Assembly: GCF_003672135.1 (NCBI RefSeq)
Contig: NC_039506.1
Coordinates: 12,958,001-13,022,000 of the forward strand
From: Ooceraea biroi
Taxonomy: Eukaryota > Arthropoda > Insecta > Hymenoptera > Formicidae
Length of the DNA stretch: 64,000 nucleotides
Direction of reading: 5' to 3'
The notes beneath the pieces were generated by a model. The model was not told the origin of the DNA. It did no database searches and saw only the letters and a list, made by a program, of their open reading frames with translations. A program made the position numbers and the translations under genes. Positions 31,049-42,298 of this stretch are shown here, one piece after another; positions within the stretch are counted from its first letter, which is position 1; every line of letters starts with the position of its first letter.

Positions 31049-34000
31049 CTATTGTGGCCTTTCCCCGTGAAGTAGAGTGAGTATAGCGTTTCTGAGAGTG
31101 AGATTCGGAGAGAAGGAAGTATCATGCAACGACTCGTTCGTCATCGGACTAGTGTATTTCCCGCACAAGAACCACTCATTTATAGCCGCTCTTTCGTAGG
31201 TAAATCCATCTAGACACAAAAATTCAATAGATTTTTATTTTGGAAATAGTCACATACATTTAACGTATGTAACGTAGATAAAGATATATATAAATATCGG
31301 TATAAAACGACTTCAGGACTTCCCCTTAATATACCTCCAAATACCTTTGTACTAAAAACACTTTATAATATTTTACCTGAACATTGCACTGGTTCCTTCA
31401 TTATTTCATGCGTTATAGGACACAGGAATTCATGTGGAATCTCAGATTCATCGATGTTCTCCGTAACATTGCAATCTTCGCGCTTCAGCCAGTACAATTG
31501 CTTCTTCAGTATCTCTACCGCCTAGAAAAATTTCAAGATAGTTTCATATAATGTACTAAATAAAATGATCTGCAATATTACATGACGCACCTCTTCATCG
31601 CCTTCGATCTCCAGTCTAGATATTAATTCATTTTCTGATATGGACAACAAATGTCGTCCAGTCAATCCTAGAGAAAGTACTTTCCTAGACAATCTAGACA
31701 ATTCGATATCGTTTAACCACTTCAGAGTGTCATGTACTTTCCAATCCGTCACCTGAATAATAAAATTATTTATTATCGAATATATCATTCAATCTATGCA
31801 CTTCGAGTATTCGAATTCTGAAAACGTGACAAACCCTCTTCTTTTTGTTCCTCAAGCTGTCCATCAGATTACTTTGTGATACCAATTGCTGGGGCACCTT
31901 CCAAACTAGAACGGTCTTGTCTAAAGCGCCTAGATAAAAATTTTACGGTAAAAAATCTTTGCAATCTTGACTAATAAATAAACCCAGTAATTGATAACAT
32001 GCGTGCAGATTGGTAGCAGATTCGATCAAAATCCCAGATCAAAACCATAGCCATCTGTGTCCACATTAAGCTGGCTCGGGATCTGCCGACAAAGCTTGCT
32101 AATACAGATAATGTGAGCAGATTGGCAGCAGAAATCGCGCAGAGTCTGTACATTTAACCTGGTAGCAGATTGTCAGCAGATTAAGAGCAGAGCCTGCGCA
32201 CGTAACTTGAGAGCAGTTTGACAGCAGAAATTGAGCAGACTCTGTACATAATCAGCTGTTAAAATGACCCTTAATCTATACTGCTATATAAATTGCTATT
32301 TTTCTTCATTTTCAATGGGAAAGAAATGCAAAATTGAAAAGAAATACACAATAATAAAAATGAAATATGTATCCAGTAAACAAAATGCAAGAAATATGGT
32401 TAAATTAAAGTACATTTAGCTTGATGTGTCTTTTTGACAGTTTGTTGCATAATCTCTCTTATTGTTAATTTATTCTAATTTGAAGTCCGAATTTTGCTTT
32501 CGAACTTCAGATTGCGTGCGGCGTGCGTGAACTACATGGACGTTGTCCATGGGAACCGCAAGTGCAAAATTCTCATAAAAATTAATATTATCATGCCAAG
32601 GCGCGTATATTAACTTATATAATTGTCAGACTAAATTTTAATATCGAGTAAGAACTCGATGTGTGCACCGCATAGCAGTGCGAAGCGAAAACGCATATTC
32701 CTAGCCGTGTAAATTTGAATAGTGTCAAAAGCTGCAGATCTTGTTCGGTTTCTGCTGCCAATCTGCCGTTAGAGTCCGCGCGCGCAGATCTTGCTCAGTT
32801 TCTGTCGACAATCTGACTTCAAGCCAGATTTGCAGATTCTGCTCGGTTTTTGCTGCCAATCTGCTCACATTGTCCGTCAGCAGACTCTGTTGCATTTCTG
32901 ACAACAGTTTGATAACATCATCTGAAAGAGCAACTTCTGTATGAAATCTGTTGCCTTTCTGACACCAAAAATTTACTGCAGACACTGCTTAGAATTTGTT
33001 CACGCAGGTTTTACTATCTGGGAATGTAGTAATATTAGCAATTTTAATTATTAGAGGAAAAATTTACATTAATTAGTTGCATTTAATGTGCGCTATTATT
33101 TTGGCAAGATTAGAGAATGCACAACTGTAAAATAATATAATTGAAGTAAGATGGAATTAAAAATTAAATAAAATTTTACGAAATCAACAAGCAAAACAAA
33201 AAGTAAATGAGAAATGCATAGGTTGACGGTAAATCTGCATGCGTAAATTTATAATATCGTGCAAACTAAGCAAAATTATGATGAAAAAATAATGGCACCT
33301 GTAGCGAAAAGAGACGTGTCCTCAGAAAATGCGCAACACGTGACGAGACTTTCGTGATCTTCCATAACATAGAGACAGCTTCCGGAAAACTGCAAGGATA
33401 TCACGATTATCATGAATATGCTATTACTCTTTCTTCCGTATCTCATTGGGCGCACTTGTCAAATACTTACCACGCTCCATATGCGAGCCGTCCTGTCTGT
33501 CGCGACGCTACCCAAAATTTCTCCATGCACAGGTGAGAAACGGACACACATTACGTTTCCACCATGTCCAGCCAAAGCTCTCTTCTCCTTGTAACGCGTC
33601 CCTGTCTCACTCGAGCCGAAGCTGTCTGGATCAGGTAGCGGCTCATTCGAGATAATCACGTGCCACAATTTAACAAGCGAATCGTTGCCACATGTTGCCA
33701 ATAAGTAAACTTGCTCGTCGACATTCATATCCGAGTTCCTTGCTGCAAGCAGTTAATATTTATTGCATATTTTTGTATCATTTAATAGTATTTGAGAAAT
33801 AATAGTAATTTATGTTACGTGAAGCTTTAACTAATCCTCTCATTTATGTCAATTTTTCTAATTAATAAATTATTATATATATTATAATATAATAAATTAA
33901 TAATTATAATATATTCTTTTACAGAGCGAGTCGTCTTTATATAATATTAAATTTTTATTTTATAATATTAAATATTTTATAATATTAAATATTTTATAAT

Positions 34001-37000
34001 ATTAAATTAATTATTTTCTACGAGATTTTCTATAACTTTATAGCGCGTCATAACTTTAACAAGATTGAAATTCACGATTATGGTAATAAACAGGGATAAT
34101 TAAAAAGACTTTTTCCACACGCACTGTACATTACGGAGCCTGCAGTGGGACTGAAATCACATCCTTGGACACCTAGATCGTGGCTCGCATCGCACACCAT
34201 TAACGCCTCGCTGCCATTTTTTTCGTCCAAGGTATCGAATAAACGCCAAGTGCCCTCGTTGCATGCGGTCACCAAGTATCGAGAATCATGCGTGAACGCG
34301 ATAGCAGATATCGCGTCAGCATGTCCCTCAAAAACACTGCAATAGTGCCTAATGATTATAATTAACCACCTACTTAGGAATGTAATTTTAAAATAATATC
34401 GCAAAGCTAACACCAAATTTTTAAAATACAACGATATTTTCTCGTTTTCTCTTTCTTTCCCGCTCCTTTTCTATTTTCTATTTCTGTCTACTTGGTGCCA
34501 TTTGTACATACTGTAATTGATCCATGGTCTCCAAATCCCACAATGTTGTCTTCTCATCGTCACCAGCAGTGGCAATTTTGGTGCCCTCAGGTGACCACCG
34601 ACACACACGAATACCTGTCCCGGAATTGACAAAAGAGGACTTCGCTTGGCTTCCGGTCTGTCAAGGAAGAGAAGGTAAAATAATAATAATAGTTTATAAT
34701 ATCTCTCGTAATGAAGCAATAGTTACCTCGGTATCCCAAACCAGAGTAGTTCCGTCGAGGGAACAGGAGGCAAGCATTGAACCACATGGACTAAATTCTA
34801 CATAGTTGACGCTATAAGTGTGAGCGTCAAGCGGACTGAACGGCTTTTCCTGTATTTTAATCACTTCTTCTCCCTCTTCCTCCTCCGTTTCTACGCTCCA
34901 TATGCGCACTAACTTATCACTAAAAATAAAAGAGATTATATGCTTGCACCACCAGTTTTGTGATTCTGAAAAACTAACCCCGATGCCGAAGATAAGAGAT
35001 TATTTCCATGAAAGGCAACACTGTTCACCGCTCCATTGTGTTCCTCCAATCTCTGAATCAGCCTCACCTCGTTAGCATATGTCTCAGCATTCCTCATCAC
35101 ATCCTGCTCATGCATAGTACCCTAAAATATAAAATAAATGTAAATAAATAAATAAATATATACAATGCATAGGGTGCCCCAAACTTAATACATCAACTGT
35201 TAACAGCGTATCCTTGAGAATAGTCCATCTTTTCGGGAAAATCTTAATACCAAACGTCGAAATTATAATAGTGCTTAAATAAAAAATCTTTAAAGTTAAC
35301 TGATTGCATCATATAAAGTTTGCAAGCTCAAACACAGTAACTCATCGTACAAATATAAGATATAATAAAAGTATCCTCACATATCTCAAATTTGACTTTA
35401 ATATATTTCTCCCAAGAAGAACATCATTTATTCGATGTTATTTTCACTTCTGTGCGATATATGTCGTATTTGAGCGTGCAAACTTTAGATGATATAATTT
35501 TTTAAAAATGTCAACTTTAAACGTTTTTCATTTGAAAATTATTATAGCCTCTACATTCCGATATTGGCATTTTCCTCTTCAGATAATTTATGGAATATGA
35601 TATTAACAGATGCTACTATACGTTATATTTGGGACACTCCGTATATTTTTAGTCATGCGTATTTGTTCGATCTTTTATATAAATACCCAGATAGCCAAGT
35701 CTGTTAGAACAGATTTTCGTCAAATACCCGCTACAAATTTTGAAGGCAGAAAGACTGCAGACTGCATACAGGAACTGATATAACAAATGATGTCAGTATG
35801 TTAGCAGCAAATACAACAATATCTGCTCACATAACTAGACAGCAGATAGTCGGCAGAAACCGAGCAGAGCCTGCTCATATCTGTCAGCAGATTGACGGCA
35901 GAAACCGAGCAGGATCTGCGCGGCGCTGTTGTGCAGATATGTTTTATACAGACTCTGTCGACAATCTGTTGTCAGGTTCTGTTCTACAGTCTCTGCCGCC
36001 AAAACAAAAGCTTAATGCGGACACAGATGACTATGGTTCTGGTGTGGTTTCTGATCGAATCTGTTGCCAGCCTGCAGGCAGGCTGCGAACATTTTGCTTA
36101 CTGGGTATGTATAAAATAATTATATAATTTTTTTTATATATCTAAATAAATTGTTTTATTTTATATATTTATAAAATATTTATATAACATAAAATTTTTA
36201 TATGTTAATACAAAATTTAATACACATACATACGGACTCGAACATACATATGTACGTAAAATACGGAATCTTTAATGATTTCTTGATAATAATTAATGAA
36301 ATGATTTGTACAGCATTCAATTGCAATCTGCTCACCTTTTCAGAATCATTCACGAACCATCTCGTCCCGACGTTTCGCGAAAGCTCGGAATCGATGGATA
36401 GATTTCCCGTTAGATCCCACACGATTACCGATTTATCATTAGAGCCTGCGAAATTATATTAGGAATTAGTCGTCTCAGAGAGATAAATCATGAATCTTTT
36501 CAGATAACACTTATTAGATGCGCAAATTAATTCGGTGCTTTTTTTCAATAAATGTTTTGAAGGAAGACCTTTATTTACAAAATAATAATAAACATGTCAA
36601 TCTTCGAAATATTCGCCATTATTTTCTAATACTTTTCTCCTATTGGACAGCTGACGAATTTCCTCTTGAAAAACGAGAATAAATAAAGGCTCAATTTCTC
36701 CATAAAGAAGCATCGAATTAATTTGCGCGTCATATAATTATAATAAGCATTACCTGTCGCTAATAAACTTCCGTCGCGCGAGAAAGCGCAGCAAGCAATG
36801 TATCTATTGTGACCAGAAATGATCGTCATGACCTTTCCCGAGCTCTGAAATTCGATTGAAAGTTAATGAAAAGATTGGACCAAGAAAACTCGAAATGTAA
36901 GGAAATGATCTATCAGATTTTTACCGTCTCCCAAATCACTGCTGTTTTATCGAGGCCGCTGCTGGCAATGTACAATCCGTTACTGCTGAAACGAACGCAA

Positions 37001-40000
37001 GTTAAGGCACTGCTGTGCTTCTCCATCACTCGGCAAAGTTGCACGGTGGCGACGGAGGGTTGAGCCTCGCACTTGTTCTGGCTCACTGTGACTTCCCACA
37101 GCTTCACGTCATGATCGTTGCCGCACGTCACTAGCTGATAAACTTTTGTGTATGGTTCGTTACCTAAAATAATAATTGCATTATTTAACAAGTTGTTATT
37201 ATAATTATCGTATCGCAACCAATAAATGCAATGTTTATAAACAAATGTTTTCGTAATATTCATGACGTTCGTATACATACACGTGACTTCTTGGAAAGTC
37301 GAGAAGTCACAGCAAACCACTCCCATGTCATGAGCGTCGTCGATCGAGGCGAGTTCGGTGATGTCTTGATTGCTAGGCGCACAAGTGTCAATCAATTCGG
37401 CAGTGGAAAACAGTTTTAGGACACCCAACGTGCACGAGGTGATCAGCCAGTTGGAATCTGGAGAAAAGGAAACGCTCTGCACGGCACCCTCATGTTTCTG
37501 AAAACACCTGAGAAGACCAAAGTTACGTTTGTCACATCTTCGTAGCAAGAACTAATTAATGTGTAAAACTCTTCGTCATTAATATTAAAAGTAGTTTAAT
37601 TATTATTAATTAAAGAATTATTTTCTTAAAGAATTCATAGCTTTTATTCTTTATTATACTTATTAACGTTTTTGGGTCCACCTTGTATAACTAAAATACT
37701 AAGAAATATTTTAAAAAAGTATTATATAATTTTATACACTGTTGCTTATTGATATCTTTATATATAGTTTACATAAAATTTATTTGACATTACTTTTAAA
37801 GAGAAATATATGCCGCAATATGATCTTGCCTGATTAGATTGCGGTGAACCAAATCCCAGATACAGACTTGCCCGTTATCCCCAGCGGTCGCGAGTAGCGT
37901 GGAATCCGGCGAGAATCTACAAACTCTCACTGCTTCGCCACTCGTTTGTACCATAGTATGTATCTTCGTTCCCGTCTTCAAGAAATAACAAATTTATACG
38001 TTTATAAGTTTGTTTGTTATTACTAATTAAGGGGGTACGCCACCTTGACAGCCTCAAAAAATGAGTCAAATTCGAAGTGATATTTCTCTGAGACTAATCA
38101 ATAGAATCAAATAACTGTTTTTGGGGGAGTTAATAAGTATGTTTTAAACTTTTATTAAACACGTCACTCTGATACAAATATTAGGAGTGTGATTTAGTTT
38201 TGAGGGTTTTGCAACAGATGGCTGTAGTGTCAGTTTGTTCCAATAGCTGTTTCCGATAACTGTTCTTTCTTACAGTGTTGACATTATCCATGACATTTAG
38301 TAGCATTATAGCAATAGATACAATAACAGTCGTGTTTATATCATCGTAAAAATGAAACTTCCGAAAGAGCATTTTCGACATGCGTTGCTTTTGTTTTTTA
38401 ATCAAAAGAAAACTGCGGCTGACGGTTATAGAATTCTTGTGGAAACTTATGGTGATTCTGCCCCATCAATTAAGACGTGTGAATACTGGTTTAGACGCTT
38501 TAAAAGTGGTGATACTGATGTGAAGGACAAAGAACGCTCGGGACAACTAAGAAAGCTTGAAAATGCAGATTTGCAAGCATTATTGGACGAAAATCCAACA
38601 CAATCCACTTCAGAACTTACCAGAGCATTAAATGTTGATCGTACAACAGTTACCAAACATTTACATGAAATGGAAAAAATTCAGAAAGAAGGGAAATGGG
38701 TTCCACATCAATTATCGGAAAGTGCCATTGCGAACCGGTTGAACAGTTGCATTTCGTTGATCGCCAGGCAAAAAAAGAAGAGTCTTTTGTCTCGGATTGT
38801 TACTGGGGATGAAAAGTGGATCTATTTTGATAATCCGAAACGCGGAAAATCATGGGTGGATTCAGGCGAACCACCAACATCCACTCCGAGACGCAATATT
38901 CACGGTTCAAAAGTAATGCTCTGTATTTGGTGGGATAGTGTACTATGAGCTGTTAAATCCGCATGAGACTGTCACGGCTGATCGTTATCGACACCAATTG
39001 TACAAGTTGAAGCAAGCATTGGACCAAAAACGACCACCAATTGCGAGTAAACGACGGAAAGTGATTCTTCTTCATGACAACGCTCGACCTCACGTTGCGT
39101 TATCAGTGAAAGAAACACTATTAGAGCTTGAATGGGAAGTCTTACCGCACCCCGCGTATTCTCCGGACATTGCTCCATGCGATTATTATTTGTTTCGGTC
39201 GATGCAACACGCTTTAGAGGATACACACTTTCATAATTTCGAAGAAGTGCGAAAATTCGTCGACGAATGGATCAACTCAAAAGAAGAGTCATTTTATCGT
39301 CGTGGAATCCATCTCTTGCCAGAAAGATGGGAAAAAGTTATAGAAAACGAAGGAAAATATTTTGATTAAGGTATTCATTCATTATCATATTTAAATACAT
39401 GCGTTTTTGAGCAAAAAAAAACCTCAAAACTAAATCACACCCCTAATATAATAATAATAATGAGCTATTTATTACGATTGCTGAGCGTGCAGCACGTTGC
39501 ACGGTCTGCTTGCCACCAGCACCAAATGGACATGAAACGTAAAAAATAGATCCGGTTTTGTGAATTTTGTTTAAAAATAGATTGTCTTTAGCGTATAGTA
39601 GCCGTTTTTAAAAATTTTGTTTTTAACAAAAATGGCGGTACTTTGAAAATTTGCATTAGTTTTTTCTATATTAATATAAAAATTGACTTTAAACTTTCAT
39701 AAAATTGTTATAAATAAACATATCAAAAATCGGCTATGATACGCGAAAGAGAATATTGTTGTCTATGATTCCTCAAAAGTTCAAGTCAATCGAATGAATA
39801 GCGCCAAAGTTCTGCTGGTGGCAAGGTCAAAAATGTGATTTCGAGAAAAACGCGTTTAAAGTTTCAAATGAAGTTATGGTTAAATAAACTAATTTTTTTT
39901 TAAATTTATCTTTAGTCAGCTATTCCTGGGCCATAAAGGGATCTTTGATGATAATACAATTTTCATATTGATTTCAAGCCATAAAGCATAAAAGAATTCA

Positions 40001-41324
40001 TTCGGGCGACGAGAAACAGGTCCCGGTCTCTTCCGCTACGCGGCTTTCTACCTGCGTGGACGCGCGACTCTTCAAAGTGCTGTAACTTTAAATACTTCGT
40101 ATCTTGAAAATTCCTTTTGGCCTAACATTTCAAACACTTCAAACATTAAAATAAAGCAAAACAATTTTCCATTTTTTGAACCTGTCAAGGTGACATACCC
40201 CCTTAAAGATTTTATATTTAAGTAAACTTATATTATTATATCTATAAGATTATAACTTATTGCAGTGCTGTTTTTGATTTTTCTGGGCGTAATAAAATAT
40301 TTACTACATGTAGACTATATTATCAATCTAAGAGATCATGGAGCGAAATAATTTCATAATCGTGTCACATATTTTTCATGTATAATAAAATTGTCATTTT
40401 ATCGTAATAATCCTTATTTATATAATAAACTTACACGCAAGTTCCAGAGCAGCGTGGTACCGTCTATGCTGGAGGTGGCCAGCATGGTGGATTGAGGACT
40501 GACCTTAACAGAAGTTACGCCATACTTATGCCCTATCAAAGGCGAAAAGTATGCTTCGACATAACCGATGCCGGGCTGCCATTCCCAGACTCGGACACGT
40601 TTGTCTCTGCATGTTAAAAAAGGATTTAATATATAATATCATATTAAGTTTTTTTCTATATATCTAATAAAATTTTATTGTATTGTATGATCGGAAGAGG
40701 AAGATTTAATAAAGATTTTATAAATCCCACATAATACGCAGATATACATTTTCAGATCAACACATCCTTTTTTAAATAAAATAATAAATACATTGTTTTG
40801 CAAATAAATAAGTAAAATGTGAATTATTATTGTGTATATACAATAACATAAAAAAAACAAAAGAGGAAATTAAATATTTAGAAATTAATATTTTAATTAT
40901 TACATAACTTAATATTTAAATTTTTATATTCAAGTCAAATTTAATAATTATTATTTTGCGCAAACACAAGAAAAAATATTTAAAAAGTCAAATTTAAAAA
41001 TTAAAAAATTAAAATCAATATATTTTAATTCAATAATTTAATAATTAATTAAATAAATTATTTCAAAGTTTATAAATAAATATAACAAAATTTATTGACT
41101 TCTCATTTTAATAAAAATTAATATCCGTTAGGAGATGATTAAGTACAGTCAGACTCCATCAAATACCTCGAATGATTACCCTCATGCACTGCAGCAATAT
41201 GAATGATTAGCACTCACCCGGATCCCGTTACTAGCACACAATCACCGGCAAAATCGACGCTGTTGACGTCGCTAGTATAAACCGTGAGGGTCTGTAAGGC
41301 TTGTACGTCGCCGATGGCAGTCAT
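31049..41324 (-). CDS. WDSUB1: WD40-SAM-U-box protein (WDSUB1-type) with duplicated WD40 propeller
   Basis: Minus-strand exons in order: 41324-41218, 40606-40435, 37975-37830, 37507-37281, 37163-36925, 36844-36754, 36445-36336, 35121-34979, 34919-34727, 34657-34512, 34336-34125, 33742-33471, 33389-33299, 31929-31835, 31752-31591, 31521-31377, 31209-31049. All junction phases agree; the total is 2712 nt, 903 aa. WDSUB1 proteins pair a WD40 propeller with a SAM domain and a U-box E3 ubiquitin-ligase domain. The SAM domain (VTDWKVHDTLKWLNDIELSR) is in exon 15. The U-box spans exons 16-17 (PHEFLCPITHEIMKEPVQCS, then DGFTYERAAINEWFLCGKYT). Exons 1-7 and 8-14 each encode a full set of WD repeats with parallel intron positions; exons 3 and 10 are both 146 nt, exons 6 and 13 both 91 nt. 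The human protein is 476 aa with one propeller. Exon 3 ends in a GC donor. Alternative: two genes, the second starting in exon 8, but exon 7 joins exon 8 in phase. Confidence 0.9.
31983..33022. mobile_element. TIR element CCCAGTAA...ATCTGGG with gcagat-repeat arms
   Basis: Located in the WDSUB1 intron between exons 33299-33389 and 31835-31929. Both ends are dense with degenerate units such as gcagattggcagcagaaat and agcagagcctgcgca. The right half (~32730-33000) carries the inverse. The middle (32260-32720) has no gene. Same family as 35686-36105. Confidence 0.65.
35170..35642. mobile_element. MITE with GGGTGCCCCAAA / TTTGGGACACTCC ends
   Basis: Imperfect inverted ends (atagggtgccccaaactta at left; atatttgggacactccgta at right) enclose ~470 bp, with a further internal inverted pair (gtttgcaagctcaaacac and gagcgtgcaaactttagat). 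Lies in the WDSUB1 intron between exons 36336-36445 and 34979-35121. Confidence 0.6.
35686..36105. mobile_element. TIR element CCCAGATAGCC...TTACTGGG with gcagat-repeat arms
   Basis: 420 bp. Subterminal units such as cagcagattgacggcagaaa recur on the left, with inverse units (ttctgccgccaaaac, tctgttgccag) on the right. Shares an end and internal segments (tctgatcgaatctg, acacagatgactatggttct) with 31983-33022. Same WDSUB1 intron as 35170-35642. Confidence 0.65.
36520..36728. mobile_element. MITE with TGCGCAAATTAATTCGGTG ends, copy 2
   Basis: Ends TGCGCAAATTAATTCGGTGC and GCATCGAATTAATTTGCGC. Same family as 24329-24534, here in opposite internal orientation. In the WDSUB1 intron between exons 36754-36844 and 36336-36445. 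Confidence 0.65.
38181..39446 (+). mobile_element. Mariner transposon nested in the TTAA element
   Basis: Ends TTAGGAGTGTGATTTAGTTT and AAACTAAATCACACCCCTAA, TA on both sides (38179-38180, 39447-39448), 1266 bp. Carries one transposase gene in plus orientation, opposite to the host WDSUB1 gene. Different family from the mariner at 6761-8045, judging by ends and protein. Confidence 0.9.
38352..39369 (+). pseudogene. Mariner transposase (D,D34D) with a small internal deletion
   Basis: MKLPKEHFRHALLLFFNQKK starts an intact N-terminal HTH half and first catalytic Asp (IVTGDEKWIYFD). At ~38932-38940 the text reads CIWWD then SVL-stop. The next frame continues YYELLNPHETVTADRY, so a deletion of several bases that is not a multiple of three removed the few residues normally between these blocks. 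The second half keeps LLHDNARPH and SPDIAPCDYYLF with 34 residues between the two Asp, and ends at TAA 39367-39369. It is otherwise undamaged. Confidence 0.9.
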
Positions 41325-41895
41325 GTTTTCTTTTGCAGATTAACGGGGTTCTTAGCTGTAAAGACGTATGTATAATATTAATGGATTGCATGTCACTTCT
41401 TAAAGTAGTGCCAATCACAAACGCTTCACGAAAGAGCGCTTATTACGAGGACAAGCCTTAATTTTTCAACAAAAAAGGTAGCTTATCCTCTCTTATTTCG
41501 TCTTTTCATAAATATGCTATTAAAAAACGACGAATGATAAATCGATATCCAGTTATAGACAGTAGGATTATTCATTGATTACTATGTGAGGTCACGTTCG
41601 ACATATAAATTTCTTAATAATAATTGGTTGTAACATATGTCCTGTTTTTAGTGTTTTTAATAATATGGGTTGTAATATATATTCGTCATTAAAAACACTA
41701 AATAAAGGAGACAAATACAAATGTTACAAACTTACAATGCACTAGATATGTTTGAATGTTAGAATATTACGTTGGAAAACGCATATATCAACTTTAAAAA
41801 AATACATTTTCTTTTTATTTTGATGACAATTTACAACAATTAAACATCATGCCTTATCATCTTAATAACATCATCGTTGTGCGTGACAAATGTAC

Positions 41896-42197
41896 CCCTA
41901 TAACATTTTCTGCAATTGCAAATATGGCAACAAATTATGTTTGCCGGAAGGTCGCAAATGGAAAACATACTTTGTTGCAATTCTGTTAGCACACTTCCGT
42001 CACTATGCAACATTTTCACCGTTCTATTGTCAAATCTGCTCTAATGTTGTCGTCAATTTGACTGTGGAATATGTTCGTCAGATTTGGTTCACATTGGAGA
42101 CCAACTGAGGACACAGTAGGCTCTGGCTTTGGCATTATGGTTCCGCTGACATTTGTTTCTCATTTGGCAACATCCCACAACCAAAATGTTTGCTGGG
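41896..42197. mobile_element. Small TIR element of the CCCAGCAAACA type
   Basis: The right end reads aaaatgtttgctggg; the left end (cccctataacattttctgc) is a diverged inverse. The interior repeats variants of ttatgtttgccggaa, gcaacattttc and atttgttctcatttggcaac in both orientations. ~300 bp. Confidence 0.5.
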
Positions 42198-42298
42198 TAG
42201 AGGAAATATATATGTATATCTCTCTAGGAAGTGAATATATCTTAAAGATATGGCATACTATAATTCGTTGTAATTGTTGCCTAATTAGATAAAATATG

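Larger units (their letters stand above)
38031..40202. mobile_element. TTAA-flanked element hosting a mariner, in a WDSUB1 intron
   Basis: TTAA at 38027-38030 and 40203-40206. Ends GGGGGTACGCCACCTTGACA and TGTCAAGGTGACATACCCCC are inverted repeats. 2172 bp in total, of which 1266 bp is a later mariner insertion. The remaining ~900 bp shows no ORF. The duplication is piggyBac-like. Lies between WDSUB1 exons 2 and 3. Confidence 0.75.

Noticed and set aside
34979..35121. Start of an independent second WD40 gene at the ATG in this exon
   Set aside because: The exon has a proper acceptor, joins the preceding exon in phase 0, and lacks its own promoter features; left open as an alternative in the WDSUB1 entry.
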